Notes: generated by a model from the sequence alone, not told the origin. DNA of 35,208 nucleotides from an uncultured Bacteroides sp. (GCF_949298305.1 NZ_CASFWU010000016.1:1-35208); one strand, 5' to 3'; shown: positions 21,535 to 30,751, numbered from the stretch's first letter. A program made the numbers and translations.

Positions 21535-24519
21535 TTAGAAATCAATCTGCACACCTACAATGAATTGGCGGCTCGACGGATAGTAGCTGCGCGAACCGGT
21601 ACCTCCCGGATTCAGTCCGTTCACCTGGTAAGTCGCGGGGTCTACGCCGCTGAACTTGGTGAAAGTCAACAGGTTCTTTCCGGTGCCATAAACACGGAGT
21701 TTCTTCAGGTATTTCCATTGCGGATTGAAGGTATAGCCCAAGGTCAACATATCCAGTTTCACGTAATCGCCGCGTTCCAGGAAGTAGTCGCTCACCACCG
21801 GGTTGGCAGTAATTTGGGCATTCTTCTCATAAGCCTTCTTCAGCACGTTACCGATGAAGCTCTTGGTGCCGTAGTAGAAGTCATGGATATTGAAGATATC
21901 ATATCCGAAAGCGCCACGGAAGAAAATGGAAAGGTCGAAGTTCTTGTAACGGAAATTATGGGTCATGGAGCCGGTAAATTTAGGAAGGCCGTTTCCTACA
22001 ACCTGGCGGTCTTCATCCGTAGCCTGGTCGGCTTTAATCAAGTCTCCATCCTTGTCGTACACAATCCAGTTGCCTTGTTCGTCGATGCCGGCATATTTGA
22101 GCATATAGAAGTTTCCTAAGCGTTTCCCTTTCTCGATACGCTGCAGGTAGTGGAAGGGATAGGGGTCTTCAGTGCCTACCACGTCGTAGTAATCTTGTCC
22201 CACATATTCCGAGTTGCTGAAGTCAACAAATTCATTGTCCATGGTTGAGCCGACCACCGACACTGAATATTCAAAGTCTTTGGTCTTTACGGCATCCCAC
22301 GTAATGTCTATCTCCAGACCGGTATTCTTCATCGTGCCCACGTTGACAAACGTTGTGTCGAACAGGTAAGGCGGCACCGACACCTTGTAATCGCCCAACA
22401 AATCCTGTTGGCGGCGGTTGAAGTAGTTGATTGAACCGTACACCCGGTTGTTGAAGAGAGCAAAGTCAATACCTACGTTCCAGTTCTTGCCCTTCTCCCA
22501 TTTCAGGTCGGGATTGACGTTCTTGGACGGTCCCCATACCTGGAAATAGCGTCCGTTGTAGTAGTAATAACCGAAAGGAGACATGGTGCTCAATGACTTG
22601 TAGCTGTCGAATTCCTGGTTTCCGGTAATACCGAAGTCACCGCGCAGCTTCAAATCGTTTATCCAGCTGATGCCTTTCATAAACGACTCTTCCGAAATGC
22701 GCCATCCGAGTGAAACGGCAGGGAAGTTACCCCATTTGTTGTTGGCTCCGAACTTTGAAGAGCCTTCGTGGCGCAGTGAAGCTGTCATCAGGTACTTGCC
22801 CTTGTAGTCGTAGCTGATACGGCCGAAGAACGCGATGAGTTTTGAGTCGTTCTTGTAAGAACCCATTCCCACTTCGCCTTCGTCTTTGGCATATTCGCCG
22901 GAACCAATGTTGTTGAAGCCCAAGCCGTCGTTGGAAAAGTCCTTGTTCGAGGCGTCCATGCCGGAGTATTGCGAATACTGATAAGAGTAGCCGACCATGG
23001 CTTTCAGGTTATGGTCACCGAAAGATGTCTGATAGTTGGTTATCCACTCCAACACGTGCTGGCGTTCCTTGCTGTACGAGCGGGAAGCCTCTCCGTCGCG
23101 TCCGGAGTTGATACACAATGTACTGGTAGAAGGACGGAACCAGCCGTTGAAGTTGTCGTACTGGTGGTCGGCAAACGTGATTTGTGTGTTCAGCGAGTGA
23201 TTGCCGGTCTTGTCTTTCAGCAGCAAAGGCAGCAGGTTCAGGCGGGCTGTGGCATCCCAGTCGAGCAGTTTGGTTTCGCCTTTGTCTTCTTCCAGAGCCA
23301 TCAGCTCCACAGGATTGTAACCGGAGGTCTGTCCCTGGAAATTGTAGTATTTCGAGGGGTCTTGAGGGTCGTAGATGGGTGTGGTCGGATTGGCCTCGAT
23401 GGCGTTGCGGAAGACATCCCATGCGGCTTGGTCGCGATAGGCGATGCGTGGTGCGATGTTGACCGTAAACGTAAACAATCCGTCGGCCGTTGTATGGTTC
23501 AAAGAAGCACGCGCGCCGTATTCTTCACGTCCTGAACGCAGGTCAATACCCCGAGCGTCGCGGTAGTCGGCACTGACGCGATAGGAAGTGCGCTCGTTTC
23601 CGCCACTCAAGGTCAGTGTGTGCTGCATGCTGAATCCGGTTTGGCTTACGGCGTCCAGCCAATCTTCGTTGCCTCCCAAATCATAACCCACCGAAGAGTC
23701 CGAGCGCAGGTCACGGTATTCCTGCGCGGTGAGCATATCCAGTTCCTTCTTCATCACATCGAACGAGAACGTGCCGGTATAAGACGTATGTATGCTGCCG
23801 TCTTTGCTGCCTTTCTTGGTTGTAATCAGGATGACACCATTGGAGCCCCGCGTACCGTAGATGGCCGAAGCCGCACCGTCTTTCAGGATGTCGAAACTGG
23901 CGATGTCGTTCGGATTGAGGTTCGTAAGATTGCCTCCGGGCACACCGTCAATTACAATGAGCGGACCCAGGCCTGCCGAACGCGACGAAACGCCACGTAT
24001 CTGAATACTGGCCTGGTTGTTGGGGTCGCCCGCACCGGTATTGGTTATGGATACACCCGGCACTTTGCCTTGAATCATCATCGTAGGGTCGATGCTGCTC
24101 ACTGCCAGAAAGTCTTTTTCGGAAACGTGCGAAATGGCCGAGGTCAGCTCTTTCTTATCCATCGTACCATAACCTATGACCACTACTTCGGCCAGCATCT
24201 CGGTGTCTTCGCCCAAGGCTATTTTCAGCTCGGTGCGTCCGTTCACGGGCACTTCGACAGTCTTGTAACCGATGTAAGACACTATCAGCACATCGTCCTT
24301 GCCTACTCCGTCGAGCACGAACTGCCCGCCTAAATCGGTAATGCAACCTTTTGTCGTAGATTTGACTTGGATGTTTACTCCTGGAAGTGTTTCGTGGGTA
24401 ATGGCGTCTGTCACTACTCCCTTTACGCTTAATTGCTGTGCCCAAGCGGTTTGAGTCAGTCCTCCAAGCACAAACAACAAGCATGACAAAAAGACCAGTT
24501 TACGGAATTTTCTTCTCAT
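21535..24519 (-). CDS. susC-like: SusC/RagA-family TonB-dependent outer-membrane transporter
   Basis: The 994-residue protein imports oligosaccharides through the outer membrane using TonB energy. It has a signal peptide (MRRKFRKLVFLSCLLFVLGG), then a carboxypeptidase-D regulatory-like domain (QLSVKGVVTDAITHETLPGV and on), the TonB box region EVVVIGYGTMDKKEL and the plug with QIRGVSSRSAGLGPLIVIDG, ILKDGAASAIYGTRGSNGVI. The remainder is a 22-strand barrel, with the C-terminus RSYYPSSRQFIVGVQIDF ending in Phe as usual. There is no extra anti-sigma-interacting N-terminal extension, in line with control by the neighbouring DUF6377 regulator instead of an ECF sigma. First gene of the transport operon. 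Confidence 0.96.
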   Translation of the reverse strand: MRRKFRKLVFLSCLLFVLGGLTQTAWAQQLSVKGVVTDAITHETLPGVNIQVKSTTKGCITDLGGQFVLDGVGKDDVLIVSYIGYKTVEVPVNGRTELKIALGEDTEMLAEVVVIGYGTMDKKELTSAISHVSEKDFLAVSSIDPTMMIQGKVPGVSITNTGAGDPNNQASIQIRGVSSRSAGLGPLIVIDGVPGGNLTNLNPNDIASFDILKDGAASAIYGTRGSNGVILITTKKGSKDGSIHTSYTGTFSFDVMKKELDMLTAQEYRDLRSDSSVGYDLGGNEDWLDAVSQTGFSMQHTLTLSGGNERTSYRVSADYRDARGIDLRSGREEYGARASLNHTTADGLFTFTVNIAPRIAYRDQAAWDVFRNAIEANPTTPIYDPQDPSKYYNFQGQTSGYNPVELMALEEDKGETKLLDWDATARLNLLPLLLKDKTGNHSLNTQITFADHQYDNFNGWFRPSTSTLCINSGRDGEASRSYSKERQHVLEWITNYQTSFGDHNLKAMVGYSYQYSQYSGMDASNKDFSNDGLGFNNIGSGEYAKDEGEVGMGSYKNDSKLIAFFGRISYDYKGKYLMTASLRHEGSSKFGANNKWGNFPAVSLGWRISEESFMKGISWINDLKLRGDFGITGNQEFDSYKSLSTMSPFGYYYYNGRYFQVWGPSKNVNPDLKWEKGKNWNVGIDFALFNNRVYGSINYFNRRQQDLLGDYKVSVPPYLFDTTFVNVGTMKNTGLEIDITWDAVKTKDFEYSVSVVGSTMDNEFVDFSNSEYVGQDYYDVVGTEDPYPFHYLQRIEKGKRLGNFYMLKYAGIDEQGNWIVYDKDGDLIKADQATDEDRQVVGNGLPKFTGSMTHNFRYKNFDLSIFFRGAFGYDIFNIHDFYYGTKSFIGNVLKKAYEKNAQITANPVVSDYFLERGDYVKLDMLTLGYTFNPQWKYLKKLRVYGTGKNLLTFTKFSGVDPATYQVNGLNPGGTGSRSYYPSSRQFIVGVQIDF

Positions 24520-24565
24520 AGCTTTACATTTTAAAGTTAAACAATGTGGTTCGTTTGTTTACGGA

Positions 24566-24597
24566 CAAAGTTAGAGAAGATGCCTTCCTGGAGCAAT
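24566..24597 (-). promoter_or_regulatory. Candidate promoter of the susC operon
   Basis: On the minus strand TAACTTTG (24573-24566) fits the -7 consensus; a weak ATTG lies ~20 nt upstream. Start of transcription near 24559 would give a ~40-nt leader. A weak -33 region is expected where an activator is needed. The 159-bp gap to the regulator gene also must hold its binding site, which I could not identify. Confidence 0.5.
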
Positions 24598-24678
24598 CAA
24601 TTAAGGTCGTTTTAATACGGTATGTTCCTTTATTGTGTTATAAATCAGCTGGATGTGGAATGGTTAATCAATATGTAA

Positions 24679-26349
24679 TTAAGCCCCTTGAGGCTTGCAG
24701 ATAGATAAAATGTGATTGTCAAACTCGTCTTTTGAAACGAGTGCTCTGGCTTTTACTTTGGCTTTGTAGACGTAAATCGTATTTTGTGAGATGTTCAGAT
24801 ATTTGGCCACTAATGTTGTGTCGGCAATGCCTAAGCGCATCAAGGCGAAGATGCGCACCTCGGTGGGCAGCATGCCGCCGTCGGTCAGACAAACCCGGTA
24901 CTCTTCCGGAAAGAGTCTGTTGTATTCCTCCAGGAAGTCTGGGAACAGTTTCAAGAAGGCGGCATCGAACGATGAAGACATGCGCTCACGCTCTTGCCTG
25001 ATATTGATTCCGTGAATGACGGACAGCAAATCGTCGTACTGCTTGGCTTTCAGCTTGCGTTCCATCTGCCTGCATTTTTCTTCCACCTCGTTCACAAAAG
25101 ACGAGTCGCCATACAGCGACTGAACGATATAGCTGTCTTTTATCTCATTGGCTTCTTGCAGCTGCATGTTGGTGACGGACAGCTGTCGGTTGACCGCATC
25201 GCGCTCACGGGCTTTCCGCTCGATTTCGTTCCTTGCCTCGCGCAAGCTGCGGTTCTTCTTCCTTAAAATGACATACAGGACGAGCAACAGCAGCAACGTT
25301 AGCAGGACAAAGGCGCCAAAGGCAAACGAAAAATTCCGCTGGCGGCTTATCTGCTCGTAACGCCGGCTTTCAATAAGCGGCAGGATGGAGTTGATTTCCA
25401 TCTTCCGGATGCGTGTGTTGTAGAAGTTGGCATCGCTTTGTGCGCGGTGTATGTAACGGGTGGCGCGGTCAATGTCGCCTGCCTCGTACATATAGGATGC
25501 GAGCGTCTTGCCGGCAGAAGTCTCGCGCGTAATGGAGCGGATGTCATTGATGGCGGAAAGTGCCATGTAATAGGTGGCTTCGGTCCGCCGCCCCAGCTTG
25601 TCGCACATCTCGCCTATCATGAAGTACTGCACTGCCTGGTCGTGCAGCGGCAGCGAATACTTGTCCAGCAACTGCTTCCGCCTCTCAATCATCGAGTCCG
25701 GCGAAAGGAACTCCACCGAAAGCATGTCTTTCGAGTGGTTCCGCCGGTATTCGTCCGTATTCTTGTCGGCATTCATCAGCACCTGCGCACGCGCCTGTTC
25801 GCGCAGGTACTCGTAGTGTTGCCAGAGGCTGTCGTTGCCCACCGCAAAATCGCGCATATTCTGATATAAATACAGGCATTGGAAGTAATAATGCTCCAAC
25901 ATCTGCGGCGTCAGTCCTTCCACCGAAAATTCCCTGTTCACCTCGTCGGCTTCCTTGTAAAAGCCCACTGCCGTATAACAGAAAATCAGGCTGCTTTTGG
26001 CCAGCGCTATCGATTCGGGCTGCTGCAACTGTTCGGCCAGCCGCAAGGAACGCACGGCATACACGTAGGCCGAGTCGTATTGGTAATGCTTGTACTCCTC
26101 AAACAGCTCGTTGCACAGAGTGAAGCGCTGCCGGTAGTCCGCTGACTGGTGCAGCAAGGTCTTCAAGGAGGCCAGCTTCTCTTCTTTCTTTTGCATATAC
26201 TTATCGCACTGGCCCATTTCGTAATCCAATACATGCAGTATCGAATCAATATTCAACGCCGCATCATCCGCTTGCACTTCATCGGCAAACAACAGTCCAA
26301 ACAGGGCCAATAAGGCAAAGCAATGATTTAACCTGTATTTTGAAGCCAT
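24679..26349 (-). CDS. DUF6377-type membrane regulator of the glycan locus (SusR-like)
   Basis: Start taken at ATG 26349 (MASKYRLNHCFALLALFGLL, signal peptide); 556 residues. The periplasmic part, residues ~30-330, is helical and TPR-like (AYVYAVRSLRLAEQLQQPES, then ADEVNREF). A membrane segment (FAFGAFVLLTLLLLLVLYVI) is followed by a coiled coil and a cytoplasmic region ending in a LuxR-like HTH: TEVRIFALMRLGIADTTLVA, then KYLNISQNTIYVYKAKVKAR. This plan is that of DUF6377 proteins, which, like SusR, should sense a sugar in the periplasm and act on the nearby susC promoter. The position directly upstream of susC supports this. Confidence 0.9.
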   Translation of the reverse strand: MASKYRLNHCFALLALFGLLFADEVQADDAALNIDSILHVLDYEMGQCDKYMQKKEEKLASLKTLLHQSADYRQRFTLCNELFEEYKHYQYDSAYVYAVRSLRLAEQLQQPESIALAKSSLIFCYTAVGFYKEADEVNREFSVEGLTPQMLEHYYFQCLYLYQNMRDFAVGNDSLWQHYEYLREQARAQVLMNADKNTDEYRRNHSKDMLSVEFLSPDSMIERRKQLLDKYSLPLHDQAVQYFMIGEMCDKLGRRTEATYYMALSAINDIRSITRETSAGKTLASYMYEAGDIDRATRYIHRAQSDANFYNTRIRKMEINSILPLIESRRYEQISRQRNFSFAFGAFVLLTLLLLLVLYVILRKKNRSLREARNEIERKARERDAVNRQLSVTNMQLQEANEIKDSYIVQSLYGDSSFVNEVEEKCRQMERKLKAKQYDDLLSVIHGINIRQERERMSSSFDAAFLKLFPDFLEEYNRLFPEEYRVCLTDGGMLPTEVRIFALMRLGIADTTLVAKYLNISQNTIYVYKAKVKARALVSKDEFDNHILSICKPQGA

Positions 26350-26371
26350 TTCTTCTTTAGTAAACGTCAGA

Positions 26372-26423
26372 GACAAGCTGGCGAGGTGATGTTGCCGGAA
26401 CGGCATGGCCTCGCCAGCTTGTC
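26372..26423. terminator. Strong hairpin between hppA and the regulator gene
   Basis: GACAAGCTGGCGAGG (26372-26386) pairs perfectly with CCTCGCCAGCTTGTC (26409-26423), and TGCCG with CGGCA extends a second stem inside. It starts 30 bp after the hppA stop and ends 23 bp before the regulator start. No long T-tract follows, so it may end hppA transcription in part, or be the leader of the regulator mRNA. Confidence 0.6.
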
Positions 26424-26453
26424 AATTGTAAAAATAACATTGTCCTATCTGTC

Positions 26454-28655
26454 TCAGAACACGCTCCAGGCTACGGTGAGGCCGGCCATGACGATGGCCA
26501 CCATCGACATCAGCTTGATGAGGATGTTCAGGCTGGGACCGGAAGTGTCCTTGAAGGGGTCGCCCACGGTATCGCCCACCACGGTTGCCTTGTGTACCTC
26601 ACTGCCCTTGCCGCCGAAGTTGCCTTCCTCGACGTACTTCTTGGCGTTGTCCCACGCGCCGCCCGAGTTGGCCATGAAGATGGCCAGCACGAAACCGCTG
26701 CTCAGGCCGCCTATCAGCAGGCCCAGCACGCCCGGCACGCCGAAGATGATGCCCGTCAGGATGGGGGCCACGATGGCTATGAGCGAGGGAACCACCATCT
26801 CGCGCTGCGCGCCGCGGGTCGAAATGGACACGCAGCGGGCATAGTCGGGCTCGGCCTCGCCCGTCAGGATGCCCTTGATTTCGCGGAACTGGCGGCGAAC
26901 CTCGTCCACCATGTGCGCGGCGGCACGTCCCACGGCGTTCATCGTCAGTCCGCAGAACAGGAAGGCCATCATGGAGCCGATGAACATGCCCGACAGCACT
27001 TTGGGATTCATCAGCGTGACGTCGTAGTGGTGCATGAAGTCGAAGAACGTGGCGTCCTGCAGGGGCACGGCCTTGTCGCCCACGAAGATTTCGGTGGTTC
27101 CCAGGCGGGTCAGGCCGATGCGGATTTCCTCGACATACGAAGCCAGCAGGGCCAGCCCCGTCAGCGCGGCCGAACCGATGGCAAAGCCCTTGCCCGTGGC
27201 GGCCGTCGTGTTGCCCAGCGAGTCGAGGGCGTCGGTGCGCTTGCGCACTTCGGCTCCCAGGCCCGACATTTCGGCATTACCGCCGGCGTTGTCCGCAATG
27301 GGGCCGTAGGCGTCCGTAGCCAGCGTGATGCCCAGTGTGGAGAGCATGCCCACGGCCGCAATGCCGATGCCGTAGAGCCCGAGGCCCACGTTGCCGAAGT
27401 CGAAGCCCGAAGCGAACAGGTAGGAAGCAATGATGCCCACTACCACCGCGATTACCGGAATGGCCGTAGAGAGCATGCCCAGGCCGATGCCGGAGATGAT
27501 GACCGTGGCCGGGCCCGTCTTTCCGCTCTCGCTGAGGCGCTGCGTAGGCTTATAGGACTGGGACGTGTAGTACTCCGTGGAGCGTCCGATGACGATGCCC
27601 ACCAGCAGACCCACGACGACGGAGCACGAAATCCACATCCAGTTGTCCAGCTTCAGCAGCCAGAGGATGAGGAACGTGGCCGCCACGATGAGCACCGAAC
27701 TGAGGTTGGTGCCGAAGCCCAGCGCGCCCAGCAGGTCTTTCATCGTGGCGTTCTCCCTGGTGCGCACCGAGAAGATGCCTATGATGGAGAGCAGGATGCC
27801 CACCGCCGCTATCAGCATCGGCGCGATGACCGCCTTGTACTGCATCATCGTGTCGCCGCTGTGTATGAAGGCTGCCGCACCCAGCGCCGCCGTGGCCAGG
27901 ATGGAGCCGCAATAGCTCTCGTAGAGGTCGGCGCCCATGCCGGCCACGTCGCCCACGTTGTCGCCCACGTTGTCGGCAATGGTGGCGGGGTTGCGCGGGT
28001 CGTCTTCGGGGATGCCGGCTTCGACCTTACCCACGAGGTCGGCACCCACGTCGGCCGCCTTCGTATAGATGCCGCCGCCCACACGGGCGAAGAGCGCCTG
28101 CGTCGAGGCTCCCATGCCGAAGGTGAGCATTGTGGTGGTGATGACACACAGCTTGTGCGTAGGGGTCAGCGCGTCGGCAGGAATCACGGCGTTCAGCAGC
28201 AGGTACCAGAAGGAGATGTCCAGCAGTCCCAGACCGACCACCACCAGCCCCATCACCGCTCCGCTGCGGAAGGCGATGCGCAGGCCGCCGTTCAGCGAGC
28301 CGCGGGCGGCATTGGCCGTGCGGGCCGAGGCGTAGGTGGCCGTCTTCATGCCCAGAAAACCCGAGAGGCCCGAGAAGAAGCCGCCCGTCAGGAAGGCTAT
28401 CGGCACCCAGTGGTTCTGCACGTCGAAGCCGTAGGCCATGATGGAGAACAGCACAACCAGCGCCAGAAACACCAGCCCCACAATCTTGTACTGCTGTTTC
28501 AGGTAAGACATGGCGCCCTTGCGCACGGCGGCGGCAATCTTAATCATTTGAGGAGTTCCCTCGCTCTCCTTCATCATCTGGCGGTGGAAATGCCAGGCAA
28601 AGGCAAGAGCCAGGACAGATGCGGTCGGTACGACCCAGAATAGTAGTTGGTCCAT
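26454..28655 (-). CDS. hppA: Membrane-bound ion-translocating pyrophosphatase, K+-dependent type
   Basis: The enzyme hydrolyses pyrophosphate and pumps H+ and/or Na+ out of the cytoplasm. Start taken at ATG 28655 (MDQLLFWVVPTASVLALAFA); 733 residues with about 16 membrane helices. The substrate site is DVGADLVGKVEAGIPEDDPR with NVGDNVGDVAGMGADLYE, and TDAYGPIADNAGGNAEMSGL is the second conserved acidic loop. The segment LGNTTAATGKGFAIGSAAL has Ala where K+-independent enzymes have Lys, which indicates K+ dependence. Related Bacteroides enzymes are known to pump Na+ and H+ together; the ion here is inferred. GC content is high and codon use is that of a strongly expressed gene. Confidence 0.97.
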   Translation of the reverse strand: MDQLLFWVVPTASVLALAFAWHFHRQMMKESEGTPQMIKIAAAVRKGAMSYLKQQYKIVGLVFLALVVLFSIMAYGFDVQNHWVPIAFLTGGFFSGLSGFLGMKTATYASARTANAARGSLNGGLRIAFRSGAVMGLVVVGLGLLDISFWYLLLNAVIPADALTPTHKLCVITTTMLTFGMGASTQALFARVGGGIYTKAADVGADLVGKVEAGIPEDDPRNPATIADNVGDNVGDVAGMGADLYESYCGSILATAALGAAAFIHSGDTMMQYKAVIAPMLIAAVGILLSIIGIFSVRTRENATMKDLLGALGFGTNLSSVLIVAATFLILWLLKLDNWMWISCSVVVGLLVGIVIGRSTEYYTSQSYKPTQRLSESGKTGPATVIISGIGLGMLSTAIPVIAVVVGIIASYLFASGFDFGNVGLGLYGIGIAAVGMLSTLGITLATDAYGPIADNAGGNAEMSGLGAEVRKRTDALDSLGNTTAATGKGFAIGSAALTGLALLASYVEEIRIGLTRLGTTEIFVGDKAVPLQDATFFDFMHHYDVTLMNPKVLSGMFIGSMMAFLFCGLTMNAVGRAAAHMVDEVRRQFREIKGILTGEAEPDYARCVSISTRGAQREMVVPSLIAIVAPILTGIIFGVPGVLGLLIGGLSSGFVLAIFMANSGGAWDNAKKYVEEGNFGGKGSEVHKATVVGDTVGDPFKDTSGPSLNILIKLMSMVAIVMAGLTVAWSVF

Positions 28656-28721
28656 AGCATTAAGTAATTTAACGGGTTCAGAAAATGAAGTGCTAAAAGT
28701 AGAGATTTGAAACGAAATATA

Positions 28722-28729
28722 CAAATTTA
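28722..28729 (-). promoter_or_regulatory. Candidate -7 box for hppA
   Basis: TAAATTTG on the minus strand, with a run of six T about 15-21 nt upstream at the -33 place. Transcription would start near 28715, a ~60-nt leader. The region 28656-28794 holds only this and A/T-rich sequence. Confidence 0.55.
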
Positions 28730-28794
28730 TATGCAACGAATGTGAAAAAACATAAAGACCCGCAAGTCTTAAAAAAACTAAAAACAGCCCGCCT

Positions 28795-28828
28795 TTTTAG
28801 CGTCAAGAAAGCCGTTTGTCTATCTTTG
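28795..28828 (+). promoter_or_regulatory. Bacteroidota-type promoter before the small membrane protein
   Basis: TATCTTTG (28821-28828) with TTTT (28795-28798) about 22 nt upstream. The ATG at 28839 lies only ~4 nt from the predicted start of transcription, so the mRNA would be almost leaderless. Confidence 0.55.
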
Positions 28829-28838
28829 CGCCACACAA

Positions 28839-29186
28839 ATGGAAACAGATTACTTTATATATAAGGTCACGGGTTGGCTCGTTGTCATGCTTTTTACGCT
28901 GCAGCCTGTCGGGCAGTACGAATCACTGTCTGACGAGCGGGAGGCATGGGGCAGCGTACAGACCCTGCTGCTCGAATCCGAGATGCCCGCCTGCGTCGAC
29001 CTGCCTTCCGGCCTGAACGCCACTCCTGCCGTCCGCCTGCGCCATCAGCATACGCCTGAGCCGCCTGCGGGCCTCTGCGCAGAGAAAGAAACGGCGCAGC
29101 AGGCTTTCCACCCCTTGAAACAGACACACACCGATGGCAGCGGCTACGTCCGCCGCCGTTCCACCCTGTGTACCTACCGGCTTTAG
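28839..29186 (+). CDS. Possible small membrane protein, unknown
   Basis: The frame codes for 115 residues. METDYFIYKVTGWLVVMLFT would insert as one membrane helix; the rest is polar with no motif I know (QPVGQYESLSDEREAWGSVQ and on). What supports it is a good promoter directly upstream and the natural-looking N-terminus. What weighs against it is the G/C-rich, weakly biased C-terminal half. A frame on the other strand (28894-29316) is Arg/Gly/Ala-rich and looks spurious. The region 29187-29330 holds no other gene, so this transcript probably continues into the CNNM gene. Confidence 0.4.
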   Translation: METDYFIYKVTGWLVVMLFTLQPVGQYESLSDEREAWGSVQTLLLESEMPACVDLPSGLNATPAVRLRHQHTPEPPAGLCAEKETAQQAFHPLKQTHTDGSGYVRRRSTLCTYRL

Positions 29187-29330
29187 CCTCAGGCCCGCAC
29201 TCCGCCCCGTTCCGCCGCCCCGGCCGCCCGCACATCGGCGCTGCGCTGACGGGACTTCCCCTTTTTATTCCCGCGGCGGCCACGTCCAGCCCGGACGTGC
29301 TGCCCGTATGTTTCACTTAACAATCATTTT

Positions 29331-30383
29331 ATGGGACTTGTATTATTATATCTGACCCTTGCACTTTCCGTATCATTCCTCTGCTCCGTCATGGAAGCAG
29401 TCCTGTTGTCCACCCCCATGTCCTTCATCACCATGAAGGAACAGGCCGGCGTCAAGTCGGCCACCCTGCTCAAGAAGCTGAAGCAGGACATTGACAAACC
29501 CATCGCCGCCATCCTCTCCTTGAACACCATTGCCCACACCGTGGGTGCGGCCGGCGTGGGCGCCGAGGCCGTCAAGGTATTCGGCGAAGCCTATTTCGGC
29601 ATCATCTCCGCCGTGCTGACCATCCTCATCCTCGTCCTCTCCGAGATTATCCCGAAGAGCGTGGGTGCCAACTACTGGCGCTCGCTGGCCGTGTCGTCCG
29701 CCCGCATCATCCGCGCCATGATCATCATCTCCTACCCGCTGGTATGGCTGTCCGAACTGATAACCAAGCTGGTGTCGCCGTCCAAGCACGAGGCCTCGGT
29801 GAGCCGCGAGGAAGTGTCGGCCATGGTCTCCATCGGCGCCGAGGAAGGCGTGTTCCAGAACAAGGAGAACCGGATGATTCAGAACCTCATCAAGCTGGAC
29901 GACGTGAAGGCCCACGACGTGATGACGCCGCGCGTGGTGGTGGCCGCCGCCCCCGAAAGCATGACCCTGCGCGAGTTCTACCAGAACAAGCAGTTCTGCA
30001 ACTACTCCCGCATCCCCGTCTACGGCGAGAACCAGGACAGCATCACAGGCTACGTCCTGCGCCAGGCCGTACTGGAGCGCCTGGCCGAGGACAAGTTCGA
30101 CATGAAGCTGGCCGACATCAAGCGCGACATCCTCACCTTCCCCGAGAGCTGCCAGGTATCGGCCATCTGGGAGAAGATGCTGGAAAAGAAGGAACACATC
30201 TCCATCGTCATCGACGAGTACGGCACGCTGCGCGGCATCGTCACCATGGAGGACATCATCGAGACCGCCCTCGGCTTCGAGATTGTGGACGAGCGCGACG
30301 CCGTCACCGACATGCAGAAACTGGCCCGCGACCGCTGGCAGAAGCGGAAGGCGGAAAGCGAAAAGAACCTTCAGAACCAATAA
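29331..30383 (+). CDS. CNNM/CorC-type membrane protein (DUF21 plus CBS pair)
   Basis: The 350-residue protein belongs to the family linked to Mg2+/Co2+ efflux and once called hemolysins. DUF21 covers residues ~1-150 with four membrane segments (LLYLTLALSVSFLCSVMEAV, ISAVLTILILVLSEIIPKSV, ARIIRAMIIISYPLVWLSEL). The EIIPKSVGANY and SLNTIAHTVGAAG motifs are typical. A linker with EEGVFQNKENRMIQNL leads to two CBS motifs, residues ~195-310 (VMTPRVVVAAAPES, YSRIPVYGENQDSITGYV, ISIVIDEYGTLRGIVTMEDI), which in relatives bind nucleotides. The C-terminal CorC/HlyC domain is absent, so this is a short form. Direction of transport is inferred from the family. Confidence 0.93.
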   Translation: MGLVLLYLTLALSVSFLCSVMEAVLLSTPMSFITMKEQAGVKSATLLKKLKQDIDKPIAAILSLNTIAHTVGAAGVGAEAVKVFGEAYFGIISAVLTILILVLSEIIPKSVGANYWRSLAVSSARIIRAMIIISYPLVWLSELITKLVSPSKHEASVSREEVSAMVSIGAEEGVFQNKENRMIQNLIKLDDVKAHDVMTPRVVVAAAPESMTLREFYQNKQFCNYSRIPVYGENQDSITGYVLRQAVLERLAEDKFDMKLADIKRDILTFPESCQVSAIWEKMLEKKEHISIVIDEYGTLRGIVTMEDIIETALGFEIVDERDAVTDMQKLARDRWQKRKAESEKNLQNQ

Positions 30384-30553
30384 ACAGAGAGGAAAAAACG
30401 ACCGACTGGCGGGGATATTTTTCTGTCAAGTTCCCGCCAGCCGTCACAGGAGCCTCCTTCCGTTCCCCTCCGTCCCTCCAAAGACGGAATGAATCCGGAG
30501 GAGACAGATACAGATACGGCCCGTGGTGAATACCTGTTTTCACTACGGGCCGT

Positions 30554-30751
30554 TCAAGTATCCGGCAAAGAGAATGCAAGCGGAAACTGCGCACCGACCG
30601 GAAAGTCCGTTTCTCGCCCTCATTATCAGGGCTTAGGCCGTGCAAGCATCCACCGTGCTCCGTGCAAGCGTCCGGCGCGGGCCGTGCAAGCATCCTCCAA
30701 GCGTAATGCAAGCGTCCTCCAAACGGGGTACAAGCACCCCCTCGCCAAGGG
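30554..30751 (-). repeat. 22-nt phased GCAAGC array C, reverse orientation
   Basis: RCAAGC hexamers start at 30576, 30642, 30664, 30686, 30708 and 30730. All gaps are 22 or 66 nt, so two degenerate units fill 30598-30641. TCAAGT at 30554 is also in phase. Read on the minus strand, units such as GCTTGCACGGAGC resemble array A (GCTTGTACGGAGC), so C is the same repeat in the opposite direction. It occupies most of the gap between the CNNM and YbjQ genes (30384-30766); the flanking part contains an inverted pair around ACTACGGGCCG and CACGGGCCGTAT of uncertain meaning. Confidence 0.75.

Noticed and set aside
26592..28643. 683-codon plus-strand frame opposite hppA
   Set aside because: His/Arg/Gly-rich antisense product of a GC-rich gene; hppA is certain on the other strand.
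28894..29316. 140-codon minus-strand Arg/Gly/Ala-rich frame
   Set aside because: GC-rich shadow opposite the small membrane protein candidate; no family features.
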